Origin: an uncultured Bacteroidales bacterium
GTDB taxonomy: Bacteria > Bacteroidota > Bacteroidia > Bacteroidales > Paludibacteraceae
Direction: 5' to 3'
Length of the DNA: 12,907 nt
Assembly: GCA_946405045.1 (NCBI GenBank)
Contig: CAMJFV010000026.1
Span: forward strand, 1 to 12,907
Within the stretch, counting starts at the first letter, position 1; each line of letters begins with the position of its first letter. Below the pieces are notes generated by a model. That model was not told the origin of the DNA. It searched no databases and saw only the letters and a list, made by a program, of their open reading frames with translations. Position numbers and translations under genes: made by a program. This document shows positions 1 to 5,380 of this stretch, one piece after another.

Positions 1-270
1 ATTCCAAGATCCATTAATTCGATTAGTTATATCACTCAAATAATCCTTTAATGTATTATCTTGATAAGCAAACTTCATTCCATCAGACAAGTCATAATAA
101 ATAGCATATTTTCCTTTTTCTATTTTACATTCATCTTTCTGAAGTTTAATTTGGTGATAAGCTGGCAATACTTCATTTGTTGTTGTCAAACAACCAGGTG
201 GACACGAAGTAAAAAATATCATACTCCATATCGAAACCGCTCCTAATACAGACGTAGAAATTAATCTCAT
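1..270 (-). CDS. putative lipoprotein, N-terminal part (runs off window edge)
   Basis: An open frame of 90 codons begins at ATG (270-268) and is still open at base 1, so only the N-terminus is visible. Residues 1-22 look like a lipoprotein signal peptide: a basic residue (R2), a hydrophobic stretch, then F-T-S-C with the candidate lipidated cysteine at residue 23. That predicts export and anchoring in the envelope. The mature part has a short stretch reading Y-Y-D-L-S-D-G-M at about residues 61-68. It loosely recalls the D-x-S of von Willebrand A-like domains, but the match is too short to call a domain. The frame also opens upstream to a GTG at 342, but the signal peptide only makes sense from 270. 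It lies just downstream of the RNA-gene terminator and has no clear promoter of its own. Product family not recognised. Confidence 0.6.
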   Translation of the reverse strand, partial: MRLISTSVLGAVSIWSMIFFTSCPPGCLTTTNEVLPAYHQIKLQKDECKIEKGKYAIYYDLSDGMKFAYQDNTLKDYLSDITNRINGSWN

Positions 271-342
271 AAAAAATTCATATCGCCCACAACCCCCAAT
301 AGCGAACTCAATAATATTAAAATACCTTTTACTCCCAAACAC

Positions 343-382
343 AAAAAAAAGCGTGGGAATCGTGCTTATCGCTCGTCCCACG
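343..382 (-). terminator. intrinsic terminator of the non-coding RNA
   Basis: On the minus strand CGTGGGA (382-376) pairs with TCCCACG (358-352), a 7-pair GC-rich stem with a 17-base loop. After one C come eight T residues (350-343). The 3' arm can also pair with 432-439, so termination may depend on which helix forms. Confidence 0.8.
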
Positions 383-640
383 TTTCAAGGCTCTCGCATT
401 GCCTTCCTATCTAGAACGAGCAACGCAGAAGCCCACGCTATGTCTATATAAATACTTAGCACACCCCTTTTACGAGGTGCACCAAGTGCCATACAAACAC
501 ACCCATAGACATCTACTGTTGCTTTGCTTTTGATAGGAATTTAGAATTTGCGAGATTCTGAAACGTCAAGAACAAAGCGTCAAGTAAACGCTTTTCAATA
601 TGTCTACCCCAAGATCCACCCATTGGGCTTCTGCTTGAGA
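343..640 (-). ncRNA. structured non-coding RNA gene, possible Bacteroidales-1 / 6S-like RNA
   Basis: About 300 bases with no convincing reading frame, bounded by a near-consensus promoter (646-676) and a strong intrinsic terminator (343-382). Several helices are visible: 624-634 with 425-435 (11 perfect pairs), 505-512 with 440-447 (8 perfect pairs), a small hairpin 574-580/588-594 (7 pairs), and 432-439 with 350-357 (8 pairs). Toward the 3' end (about 370-395) the RNA reads GAGAGCCUUGAAAC followed shortly by GACGA. This resembles the 3' half of E. coli 6S RNA (GAGAAGCCUUAAAAC then GACGACAC). Bacteroidales-1 is a known RNA family of this order, bounded by a Bacteroidetes promoter and a terminator, and it has been proposed to be the local 6S RNA. 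The RNA gene itself is well supported. The family name is inference from short motif similarity. The hallmarks of tmRNA, RNase P RNA and SRP RNA were looked for and not found. Confidence 0.65.
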
Positions 641-645
641 TATAG

Positions 646-676
646 CAAAAGTATACTATATTTTCATTTTTACAAA
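646..676 (-). promoter_or_regulatory. Bacteroidetes-type promoter of the non-coding RNA
   Basis: On the minus strand, TACTTTTG (653-646) matches the Bacteroidetes -7 consensus TAnnTTTG exactly. TTTG (676-673) lies upstream with a 19-base spacer, as expected for the -33 element. Transcription would start near 640, just before the 5' arm (634-624) of the 11-pair helix. Confidence 0.75.
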
Positions 677-769
677 TAAATTCATTGATGTTTTAAGATT
701 TTTTTCTTTTTACAAACAAATTCTCATTTGACCAACGACAAGAAGGAAATCATGAAATGACATAAATAA

Positions 770-795
770 AAAAGACGGATATAATTCCGTCTTTT
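770..795. terminator. bidirectional terminator-like hairpin
   Basis: A perfect 10-pair stem (770-779 with 786-795) with a 6-base loop. Minus-strand transcripts would end in a T-rich run from the A-rich tract at about 764-773; on the plus strand the T run is short. It lies upstream of the RNA promoter and would isolate it from readthrough out of the CPBP gene. Confidence 0.6.
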
Positions 796-830
796 CTATA
801 CCTATACATATTCAACTTCCCTATATCCAA

Positions 831-873
831 AATAAAAGGAATGAGATTGTTTTCTTATCTCATTCCTTTTATT
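831..873. terminator. long perfect hairpin, likely terminator after the nuclease remnant
   Basis: A perfect 17-pair stem (831-847 with 857-873) with a 9-base loop. The stem ends are AT pairs, so both strands carry T-rich stretches at the 3' side. It lies about 60 bases beyond the stop of the remnant at 933 and is the first candidate end point for the CPBP transcript. With the hairpin at 770-795 it forms a tandem barrier. The 35 bases between the two hold nothing recognisable. Confidence 0.6.
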
Positions 874-932
874 CTATTTTCACTAAGTTAGATGCATACT
901 CTACCTTTACATCTATCTTTGTGTAACATTAT

Positions 933-1076
933 TTAGTTCACATAATCACGATAGGCGTTCAGGCCGCGTTCATATTTGCGACGTTCCTCTATAGATAGCA
1001 TGGAACAGTTTGACAGTTTCCATAATCTCTCAAACACCTCTTGATTCTTAAATTCTATATTTCCCATACGCTCCAT
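933..1076 (-). pseudogene. C-terminal remnant of a PD-(D/E)XK (Rpn-type) nuclease/transposase
   Basis: A 47-codon frame from ATG (1076) to TAA (933-935). The peptide contains F-x-x-L-W-x-L-S, then S-I-E-E-R-R-K-Y-E, then Y-R-D-Y-V-N. This order resembles the region after the catalytic domain in the large Bacteroidetes family of recombination-promoting nucleases (PDDEXK_2 type), which typically read F-x-K-L-F-x-x-A, L-T-x-E-E-x-x-x-Y-E and Y-R-D. The N-terminal nuclease domain, with its D and E-x-K residues, is absent, as is the usual tail, so it cannot be an active nuclease. The ATG follows the protease stop by six bases, with AGGA between them, so it could still be translated by coupling. 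It is read as a decayed fragment left by a mobile-element gene; the assignment rests on short motifs. Confidence 0.55.
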
Positions 1077-1082
1077 ATTCCT

Positions 1083-1940
1083 TCAGAGTGTAATACTGTT
1101 TTTTCTCAAAAGATATATCATAAAATCCAGAATCACTAAAATCATTATTCCGACAAATCCAATAGATCCACATATAAGGTCACTGCCACCAGACAGATAC
1201 AGCACGGAAATACCCGCAGACCCATTGAGTGTACCATGAGCAATGGCAGCAGCGATTGTGGAACCTGCCTTCTCACGAAGATGAAGGAACAATGGAGTCA
1301 TAGTGATGCATAGCAACATCATCATAAAGACTCCTACTTCAGGATGATCTGGGTAATTATGTCCCATAAGGATCAATGGTGAGTGCCAAAATCCCCATAT
1401 GGCTCCTATAATTAATGATTTCTTCCAGAATCCCCAAGCAGACATGACTCGTGGAAGGAATCCTCGCCATGCGACCTCTTCTCCAAAAGCAAAAAAAGCA
1501 TTGACAGTAAGGCCAGCGAACAGACTACCTACAATAGTAATGGCAAGCAATCCCCATCCATCAACTTCAAGACCTTTTGTCGACATATCCGCGATCGCAA
1601 TTTTCACAAGTTCTGAATTCGGATCCAACGACACGTCAGGCAATAGTGTTGAGCACAGCATCGCCAAAATATTGATGATCGGCATCAAAAGCCATGCCAC
1701 AAACCACCATTTGTTTACCTTAAAACTAACACCGACATCAGAAAATGGTTTTTCGCCAAATATCAACTGTGTGATTATCACAGAGATCAATGGAATCAAC
1801 ATGTATGCACTGGCAAAACACATTCCCGTGGCAGACGACAAGTCACCACCTAGGAGATAGAACGCACCTCCTGCAATAAAACTGATTCCAAAACAAACGG
1901 AAAGGAATACTTTTAATTTTTTATCCATAATGATTCGCAT
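1083..1940 (-). CDS. CPBP-family intramembrane glutamic endopeptidase (Abi/CAAX protease-like)
   Basis: Polytopic membrane protein with about seven or eight hydrophobic segments. It has the full CPBP signature: E-E-V-A-W-R (E154, E155, R159 from the start used here), F-W-H (H186), and H-G-T-L-N (H235, N239). In this family (PF02517, Rce1-like) these residues form the catalytic centre inside the membrane. Members cleave prenylated proteins or bacteriocin-related peptides, or serve immunity functions; the substrate here cannot be inferred. The frame opens at TTG (1955), but ATG at 1940 (after an A-rich stretch) or ATG at 1928 are likelier starts. A -7-like element at 1960-1953 would put transcription near 1946, allowing either ATG. 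It is divergent from the membrane-protein gene at 2162 and followed in the same frame by a nuclease remnant. Confidence 0.85.
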   Translation of the reverse strand: MRIIMDKKLKVFLSVCFGISFIAGGAFYLLGGDLSSATGMCFASAYMLIPLISVIITQLIFGEKPFSDVGVSFKVNKWWFVAWLLMPIINILAMLCSTLLPDVSLDPNSELVKIAIADMSTKGLEVDGWGLLAITIVGSLFAGLTVNAFFAFGEEVAWRGFLPRVMSAWGFWKKSLIIGAIWGFWHSPLILMGHNYPDHPEVGVFMMMLLCITMTPLFLHLREKAGSTIAAAIAHGTLNGSAGISVLYLSGGSDLICGSIGFVGIMILVILDFMIYLLRKNSITL

Positions 1941-1952
1941 ATTTTCTGCATT

Positions 1953-1960
1953 CAAAAATA
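1953..1960 (-). promoter_or_regulatory. candidate -7 element for the CPBP gene
   Basis: TATTTTTG on the minus strand fits TAnnTTTG. No good TTTG is found 19-21 bases upstream, so this is a half-match only. It would give a very short leader before ATG 1940 or 1928. Confidence 0.35.
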
Positions 1961-2083
1961 CAAATATCTTTGAATTAAAGAATCTTGTTTTGCAAGTTAT
2001 ATTATTATCAAATAAAAATCATAAGTCCAAAGTGAAAAAATCAATACATAATTTCAATAGTTTTTATATCCAGTAGATTTTTT

Positions 2084-2091
2084 TACATTTG
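2084..2091 (+). promoter_or_regulatory. candidate -7 element for the plus-strand membrane-protein gene
   Basis: TACATTTG matches TAnnTTTG exactly. The -33 region (about 2061-2065) has only a T run instead of TTTG. Transcription would start near 2098, right at the stem-loop of 2100-2146. The rest of the 1956-2161 gap is AT-rich and shows nothing else apart from a small hairpin at about 1983-1996. Confidence 0.45.
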
Positions 2092-2099
2092 TAGAGAAG

Positions 2100-2146
2100 G
2101 TGTGATAGAAACCGACTTTCCTTTCTTAGTCAAAACTTTATCACAC
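2100..2146 (+). promoter_or_regulatory. stem-loop in the leader of the membrane-protein gene
   Basis: GTGTGATA (2100-2107) is perfectly complementary to TATCACAC (2139-2146), and inside it GACT (2114-2117) pairs with AGTC (2128-2131). The structure would sit at the very 5' end of the predicted transcript, 15 bases before the ATG. It could stabilise the message, bind a protein or control translation. As DNA, the same 8-base inverted repeat could be an operator. Confidence 0.45.
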
Positions 2147-2161
2147 ATAAAAATTTGAGCA

Positions 2162-2677
2162 ATGATTGAGTTAAAGAAAAGACTTATTCAATTTGTAAGT
2201 TTGGTTATTTATGTGCAATTACTGAATATTCCATTCTTATTGATATTGCATGTTTTTATTAAGGACAATCTAAACCTGAACTATGAATTTATAAGTCCTG
2301 ACAAGATATTCATAAGTATTATAGTGACATGTATTTATGCCTTATTTCAAACTGTAATTTTTCCATTTAAGAAAATCTATAGTCTGATTGTATGTATAAT
2401 ACTGCACAATCTCGTCACCATTGAGATGTGGAGATACAATTCGATTGACCCATTCGGTGGAGAAGTTGTGTTCGAATGCGTGTCTGGCATTTCCAGCTTT
2501 GTAGAACTATTATTTTTTAGTTATAGAGATTTATTAGATGACAATTCTGTAGTAAAAGTGCTAAACAAATTAAACTGGACTCTTGTCTTCAGTTTCTATC
2601 TTTGCTTTGTTTACTTTTCTTTCAAATGGATTTTGACAAAACTAAGCAAGCGAATAAACTCAATTATCGTTTTATAG
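2162..2677 (+). CDS. hypothetical four-helix membrane protein
   Basis: A 171-residue protein starting at ATG 2162 and ending in TAG. It is the only plus-strand gene in the window that looks real. It has hydrophobic segments at about residues 9-32, 49-68, 72-88 and 139-158, with a more polar stretch (90-137) between the third and fourth. No catalytic motif, repeat or known signature was recognised. Both ends are rich in lysine and arginine, which fits cytoplasmic termini. The gene is strongly AT-rich compared with the core genes further right. It has its own promoter-like element, a stem-loop leader and a downstream terminator, so it forms a single-gene unit facing away from the CPBP gene. The base composition suggests an accessory or acquired gene. 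Function unknown. Confidence 0.65.
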   Translation: MIELKKRLIQFVSLVIYVQLLNIPFLLILHVFIKDNLNLNYEFISPDKIFISIIVTCIYALFQTVIFPFKKIYSLIVCIILHNLVTIEMWRYNSIDPFGGEVVFECVSGISSFVELLFFSYRDLLDDNSVVKVLNKLNWTLVFSFYLCFVYFSFKWILTKLSKRINSIIVL

Positions 2678-2744
2678 ACATACATCTAAAGACAATCCTT
2701 TTGATAATATCAAACACTCATTAGCATCATAATGAGAAAGATTA

Positions 2745-2777
2745 AAAAGGGCAAAGTTTCAATAACTCTGCCCTTTT
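2745..2777. terminator. bidirectional terminator between convergent genes
   Basis: AAAAGGGCA (2745-2753) pairs with TGCCCTTTT (2769-2777), extended inward by two pairs after a mismatch. A/T tracts on both sides make it usable in both directions, serving the membrane-protein gene (ending 2677) and the ORF6N gene (ending 2850). A weaker hairpin lies just before it (2717-2723 with 2730-2736), and a near-palindrome at about 2699-2713. Nothing else is seen in 2678-2849. Confidence 0.7.
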
Positions 2778-2849
2778 ATTCAATGTTTACCCTAACAATT
2801 CAGAATGAGATCCAGTTTCATATTATAACCGTAAAGGGGGAAAACTCTA

Positions 2850-3740
2850 TCATTTTAACAAAGTCAAAATCATATCAGGAGTAACCTTCATTTTTGTAAT
2901 AGCACATAGACTAGTACCCATATCCTTTACACTAGCCCCCATCAGATATACATCATCATCAATAATAAGAAATCGATCATGAGATTTGTGAGGCAATTGA
3001 ATAAAATCAACAGATTCATATTGTTCATTATGTTTCTCCAAATCCAACTTGAATTGTACAGTATAGCGTGAATGGATAGCAGCAGTCACACCTTTTGCTC
3101 TTTTTGTCAGCAAGGTCAGCACTCTGTCATCCACGAAATTATCAATTAAGATTATTCGGACTTTGGCATTTCTAACCAATTGTGAGACATAATTCCAAGC
3201 ATCCCATACACATCCAGTTGCAAATATCTGTTCTGGAGTGACCATAGGAGAGAGTTCATCCATACGCTGAAGCACTTGTGCGATTTTCTGATCTGTCAGT
3301 TTTTGACGTTGCTCCAAACTTTCTATACGTTGGAACATTCCGGCATTTGCAGAAAGAAACCTACGCATAGCAACAAAAGCATCCATTATCATAATGCTCA
3401 CTTCTATAGCTTTGTCGCTCTTTAAAACTGAAGATAACTGAGCCACACCTTCCTCCGTAAAAACAAAAGAAGGAGCATTAGAATGTTTCAAAGAAGCAAA
3501 CCGGTCGCAAATTGCGACCAGTTCACTCATCTCATTTTGTGATAGTTGAAATCTATAACGTTCCGGAAATCTTTTTATATTACGTTTAACTGCCTCATTT
3601 AGCCTCTTTGTTTCAACTCCGTACAAATCAGCAAGATCTCGATCTACGACCACCTGCATTCCTCTAAAATAAAGAATACGTGATTGTACAGAAACATCTA
3701 ATGATTCCTTTAATTTATCTGTCATAAGTTCTTTCTCCAT
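2850..3740 (-). CDS. ORF6N-domain DNA-binding protein with PLD-like C-terminal half-site
   Basis: A 296-residue protein. Residues about 19-129 form an ORF6N domain (PF10543, related to KilA-N), including R-G-x-Q-V-x-x-D-x-D-L-A-x-L-Y-G near the start and F-T-E-E-G-V-A-x-L-S-S-V-L. This is a DNA-binding domain common in phages and Bacteroidetes mobile elements. Residues about 132-163 are Glu/Gln/Lys-rich and probably coiled-coil. The C-terminal part (about 190-296) ends in S-H-D-R-F-L-I-I-D, then M-G-A-S-V-K-D. This resembles one H-x-K-x4-D-x6-G-S half-site of the phospholipase D superfamily, with R replacing K. Two such halves normally make an active site, so a dimer or a binding-only role is possible. 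The start chosen is ATG 3740, overlapping the comM stop by one base (TGATG); an in-frame TTG at 3746 is less likely. Probable regulatory or defence-associated role; target unknown. Confidence 0.85.
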   Translation of the reverse strand: MEKELMTDKLKESLDVSVQSRILYFRGMQVVVDRDLADLYGVETKRLNEAVKRNIKRFPERYRFQLSQNEMSELVAICDRFASLKHSNAPSFVFTEEGVAQLSSVLKSDKAIEVSIMIMDAFVAMRRFLSANAGMFQRIESLEQRQKLTDQKIAQVLQRMDELSPMVTPEQIFATGCVWDAWNYVSQLVRNAKVRIILIDNFVDDRVLTLLTKRAKGVTAAIHSRYTVQFKLDLEKHNEQYESVDFIQLPHKSHDRFLIIDDDVYLMGASVKDMGTSLCAITKMKVTPDMILTLLK

Positions 3741-5272
3741 CACCAACTCTCCCTATCCAAACTTCTATATGACAATGCCTCCTTCACATGCGTCGAATCT
3801 ATCTCTGCTGAATCGGCAAGATCAGCTATCGTACGGGCAAGTTTGAGCACCTTGAAATAACCACGGGCAGAAAAATTCAGTTTCTTCATCGCTTTTTCTA
3901 GCAGTTTCTCCGCTTCCGTTGAAATCTTGCAATACATGTCGCAATGGCGTTTCTCCATCTGACCGTTGCAGTGGATAGTCTTCTCATTTTTGAATCTCTC
4001 CTGCTGCACTTTTCTTGCCTTCTCCACTCTCGCCCTGATGTCGGCACTCTTCTCCCCTCCTTTGTTTTCTAACAATTCCTTATGTGAAAGTGGCGAAATC
4101 TTCACCTGTAGGTCTATACGGTCCATCAATGGGCCTGAAATCCTGCTCATATATTTCTGCACTTCGATCTGTGAACATGTGCACTCATGGTTGGGATCCC
4201 CATAATGTCCACACGGACATGGGTTCATTGCCGCTATAAGCATAAAGCTCGACGGGAATTCAGCAGAAAACTTTGCTCTCGAAATACTGATTTTATGATC
4301 TTCCAACGGTTGTCGCAATTCTTCCAACGCTGCCCGGTTATACTGCGGAAGTTCGTCTAAAAATAGCACTCCATTATGAGCGAGGGATATTTCGCCTGGT
4401 TTTGGATAGCTTCCTCCACCCAACAAAGCTACACCTGAAACATTGTTGTGCGGACTTCTGAACGGACGCGTCGTCATCAGAGAAGTATCTTTAGGTAATT
4501 GTCCTGCGACGGAATGGATCTTCGTCGTCTCCAACGCTTCATCAAGAGTGAAACTAGGCATGATGGACGGAACACATTTCGCCAGCATTGATTTTCCAGA
4601 TCCCGGAGTTCCAATCATAATAAGGTTATGTCCACCTGCAACAGCTATCTCAATCGCTCGTTTAGCAGTCTCCTGGCCACACACCTCCTTGAAATCACTT
4701 TCAAAAATATCCCTTTTGCTGAAGAAGCACTCCTGAGTGTCAACAACTGTTTTTTCAATGTGTATATTTCCATTTAGGAACTCCACAACTTCTGTCAGGT
4801 TCTCCACTCCAATAATATCGAGTCCACCCACAACAGCCGCCTCTTTCGCATTCTCTTTCGGCAAGATGAAACCCTTGAATCCAAGTTGTCTGGCCATTAT
4901 AGCAATCGACAACGATGCCGTGATTCCTCGTACAGAGCCATCCAACGACAATTCTCCCATCACAATATATCCTTCCAACGCTTCCGATGCAATAACATCA
5001 GATGCCGCAAGGATGCCGACGGCAAGCGTCAGATCATAACCTGTCCCCTCCTTACGCATATACGCAGGAGCAAGATTTATCACTATCTGTTTACGTGGGA
5101 ATGGATAATCAGAGTTCATTATCGCTGTTGTTATACGATCCTGACTCTCTTTCACTGCACTGTCTGGCAATCCTACAATAGAAAACCTAAATCCACTGCT
5201 GAGGTTTACCTCAATCGTGATCAACTCTGCATCAATACCATTGATTGATGCCGCATACGTTTTTACTAACAT
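3740..5272 (-). CDS. comM: YifB/ComM-family AAA+ ATPase (Mg-chelatase-like)
   Basis: 510 residues, close to the 506 of E. coli YifB/ComM. The N-terminal ChlI-like domain (1-170) is followed by an AAA+ core. It has Walker A G-T-P-G-S-G-K-S (221-228) and Walker B G-V-L-F-L-D-E-L-P (301-309). The M-N-P-C-P-C-G-H-Y-G-D stretch (349-359) with further cysteines at 364 and 366 is typical of the family. The arginine-finger region S-R-I-S-G-P-L-M-D-R-I-D lies at 376-387, and a Mg-chelatase C-terminal domain follows. Homologues studied in Gammaproteobacteria form hexameric helicases that promote branch migration during integration of transforming DNA. The housekeeping role in non-competent bacteria is unclear. 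A weak promoter-like pair lies upstream (TTTG 5344-5341, CACATTTG 5323-5316, spacer 17), so the gene may be transcribed separately from der. It is translationally coupled to the ORF6N gene. Confidence 0.95.
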   Translation of the reverse strand: MLVKTYAASINGIDAELITIEVNLSSGFRFSIVGLPDSAVKESQDRITTAIMNSDYPFPRKQIVINLAPAYMRKEGTGYDLTLAVGILAASDVIASEALEGYIVMGELSLDGSVRGITASLSIAIMARQLGFKGFILPKENAKEAAVVGGLDIIGVENLTEVVEFLNGNIHIEKTVVDTQECFFSKRDIFESDFKEVCGQETAKRAIEIAVAGGHNLIMIGTPGSGKSMLAKCVPSIMPSFTLDEALETTKIHSVAGQLPKDTSLMTTRPFRSPHNNVSGVALLGGGSYPKPGEISLAHNGVLFLDELPQYNRAALEELRQPLEDHKISISRAKFSAEFPSSFMLIAAMNPCPCGHYGDPNHECTCSQIEVQKYMSRISGPLMDRIDLQVKISPLSHKELLENKGGEKSADIRARVEKARKVQQERFKNEKTIHCNGQMEKRHCDMYCKISTEAEKLLEKAMKKLNFSARGYFKVLKLARTIADLADSAEIDSTHVKEALSYRSLDRESW

Positions 5273-5380
5273 ATTATTTTGTACTTAATTAATAATCTAT
5301 TTTCCCTAACCACATCAAATGTGGACGGACTTTAAAGTGGCAAATCTAAATTTGGGTGGACATAAAGTCCACCCCTAAAT
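5273..5380. repeat. intergenic inverted repeats between der and comM
   Basis: GGGTGGAC (5354-5361) pairs with GTCCACCC (5367-5374) around a 5-base loop. AAATTT flanks lie on both sides (5348-5353, 5377-5382), the right one reaching into the der stop codon. A second hairpin, CCACAT (5310-5315) with ATGTGG (5319-5324), lies nearby, and GTGGAC recurs at 5321-5326. No T run follows the first stem on the minus strand, so it would be a weak terminator or a 3'-end stabiliser. Confidence 0.5.

Noticed and set aside
61..246. Plus-strand open frame of 61 codons
   Set aside because: It lies opposite the lipoprotein gene, has no promoter or signal of its own, and the minus-strand frame explains the sequence better.
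343..640. tmRNA, RNase P RNA or SRP RNA as identity of the RNA gene
   Set aside because: No tag reading frame or tRNA-like CCA end, no GAGGAAAGTCC-type RNase P core, and no GGAAGGAAGCA-type SRP loop were found on either strand.
831..873. Insertion-sequence terminal repeat next to the nuclease remnant
   Set aside because: The arms are adjacent and form a hairpin; no second copy, target duplication or transposase reading frame is present.
3738..3746. TTG at 3746 as start of the ORF6N protein
   Set aside because: ATG at 3740 overlaps the comM stop in a classic coupling arrangement and is the simpler start.
4886..5248. Plus-strand open frame of 120 codons opposite comM
   Set aside because: It is fully inside a conserved comM gene on the other strand; the peptide has no recognisable features and is a shadow frame.
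5316..5344. Promoter for comM
   Set aside because: TTTG and CACATTTG are present, but the first -7 base does not match TAnnTTTG and the spacer is 17 rather than about 19-21; kept only as a weak possibility.
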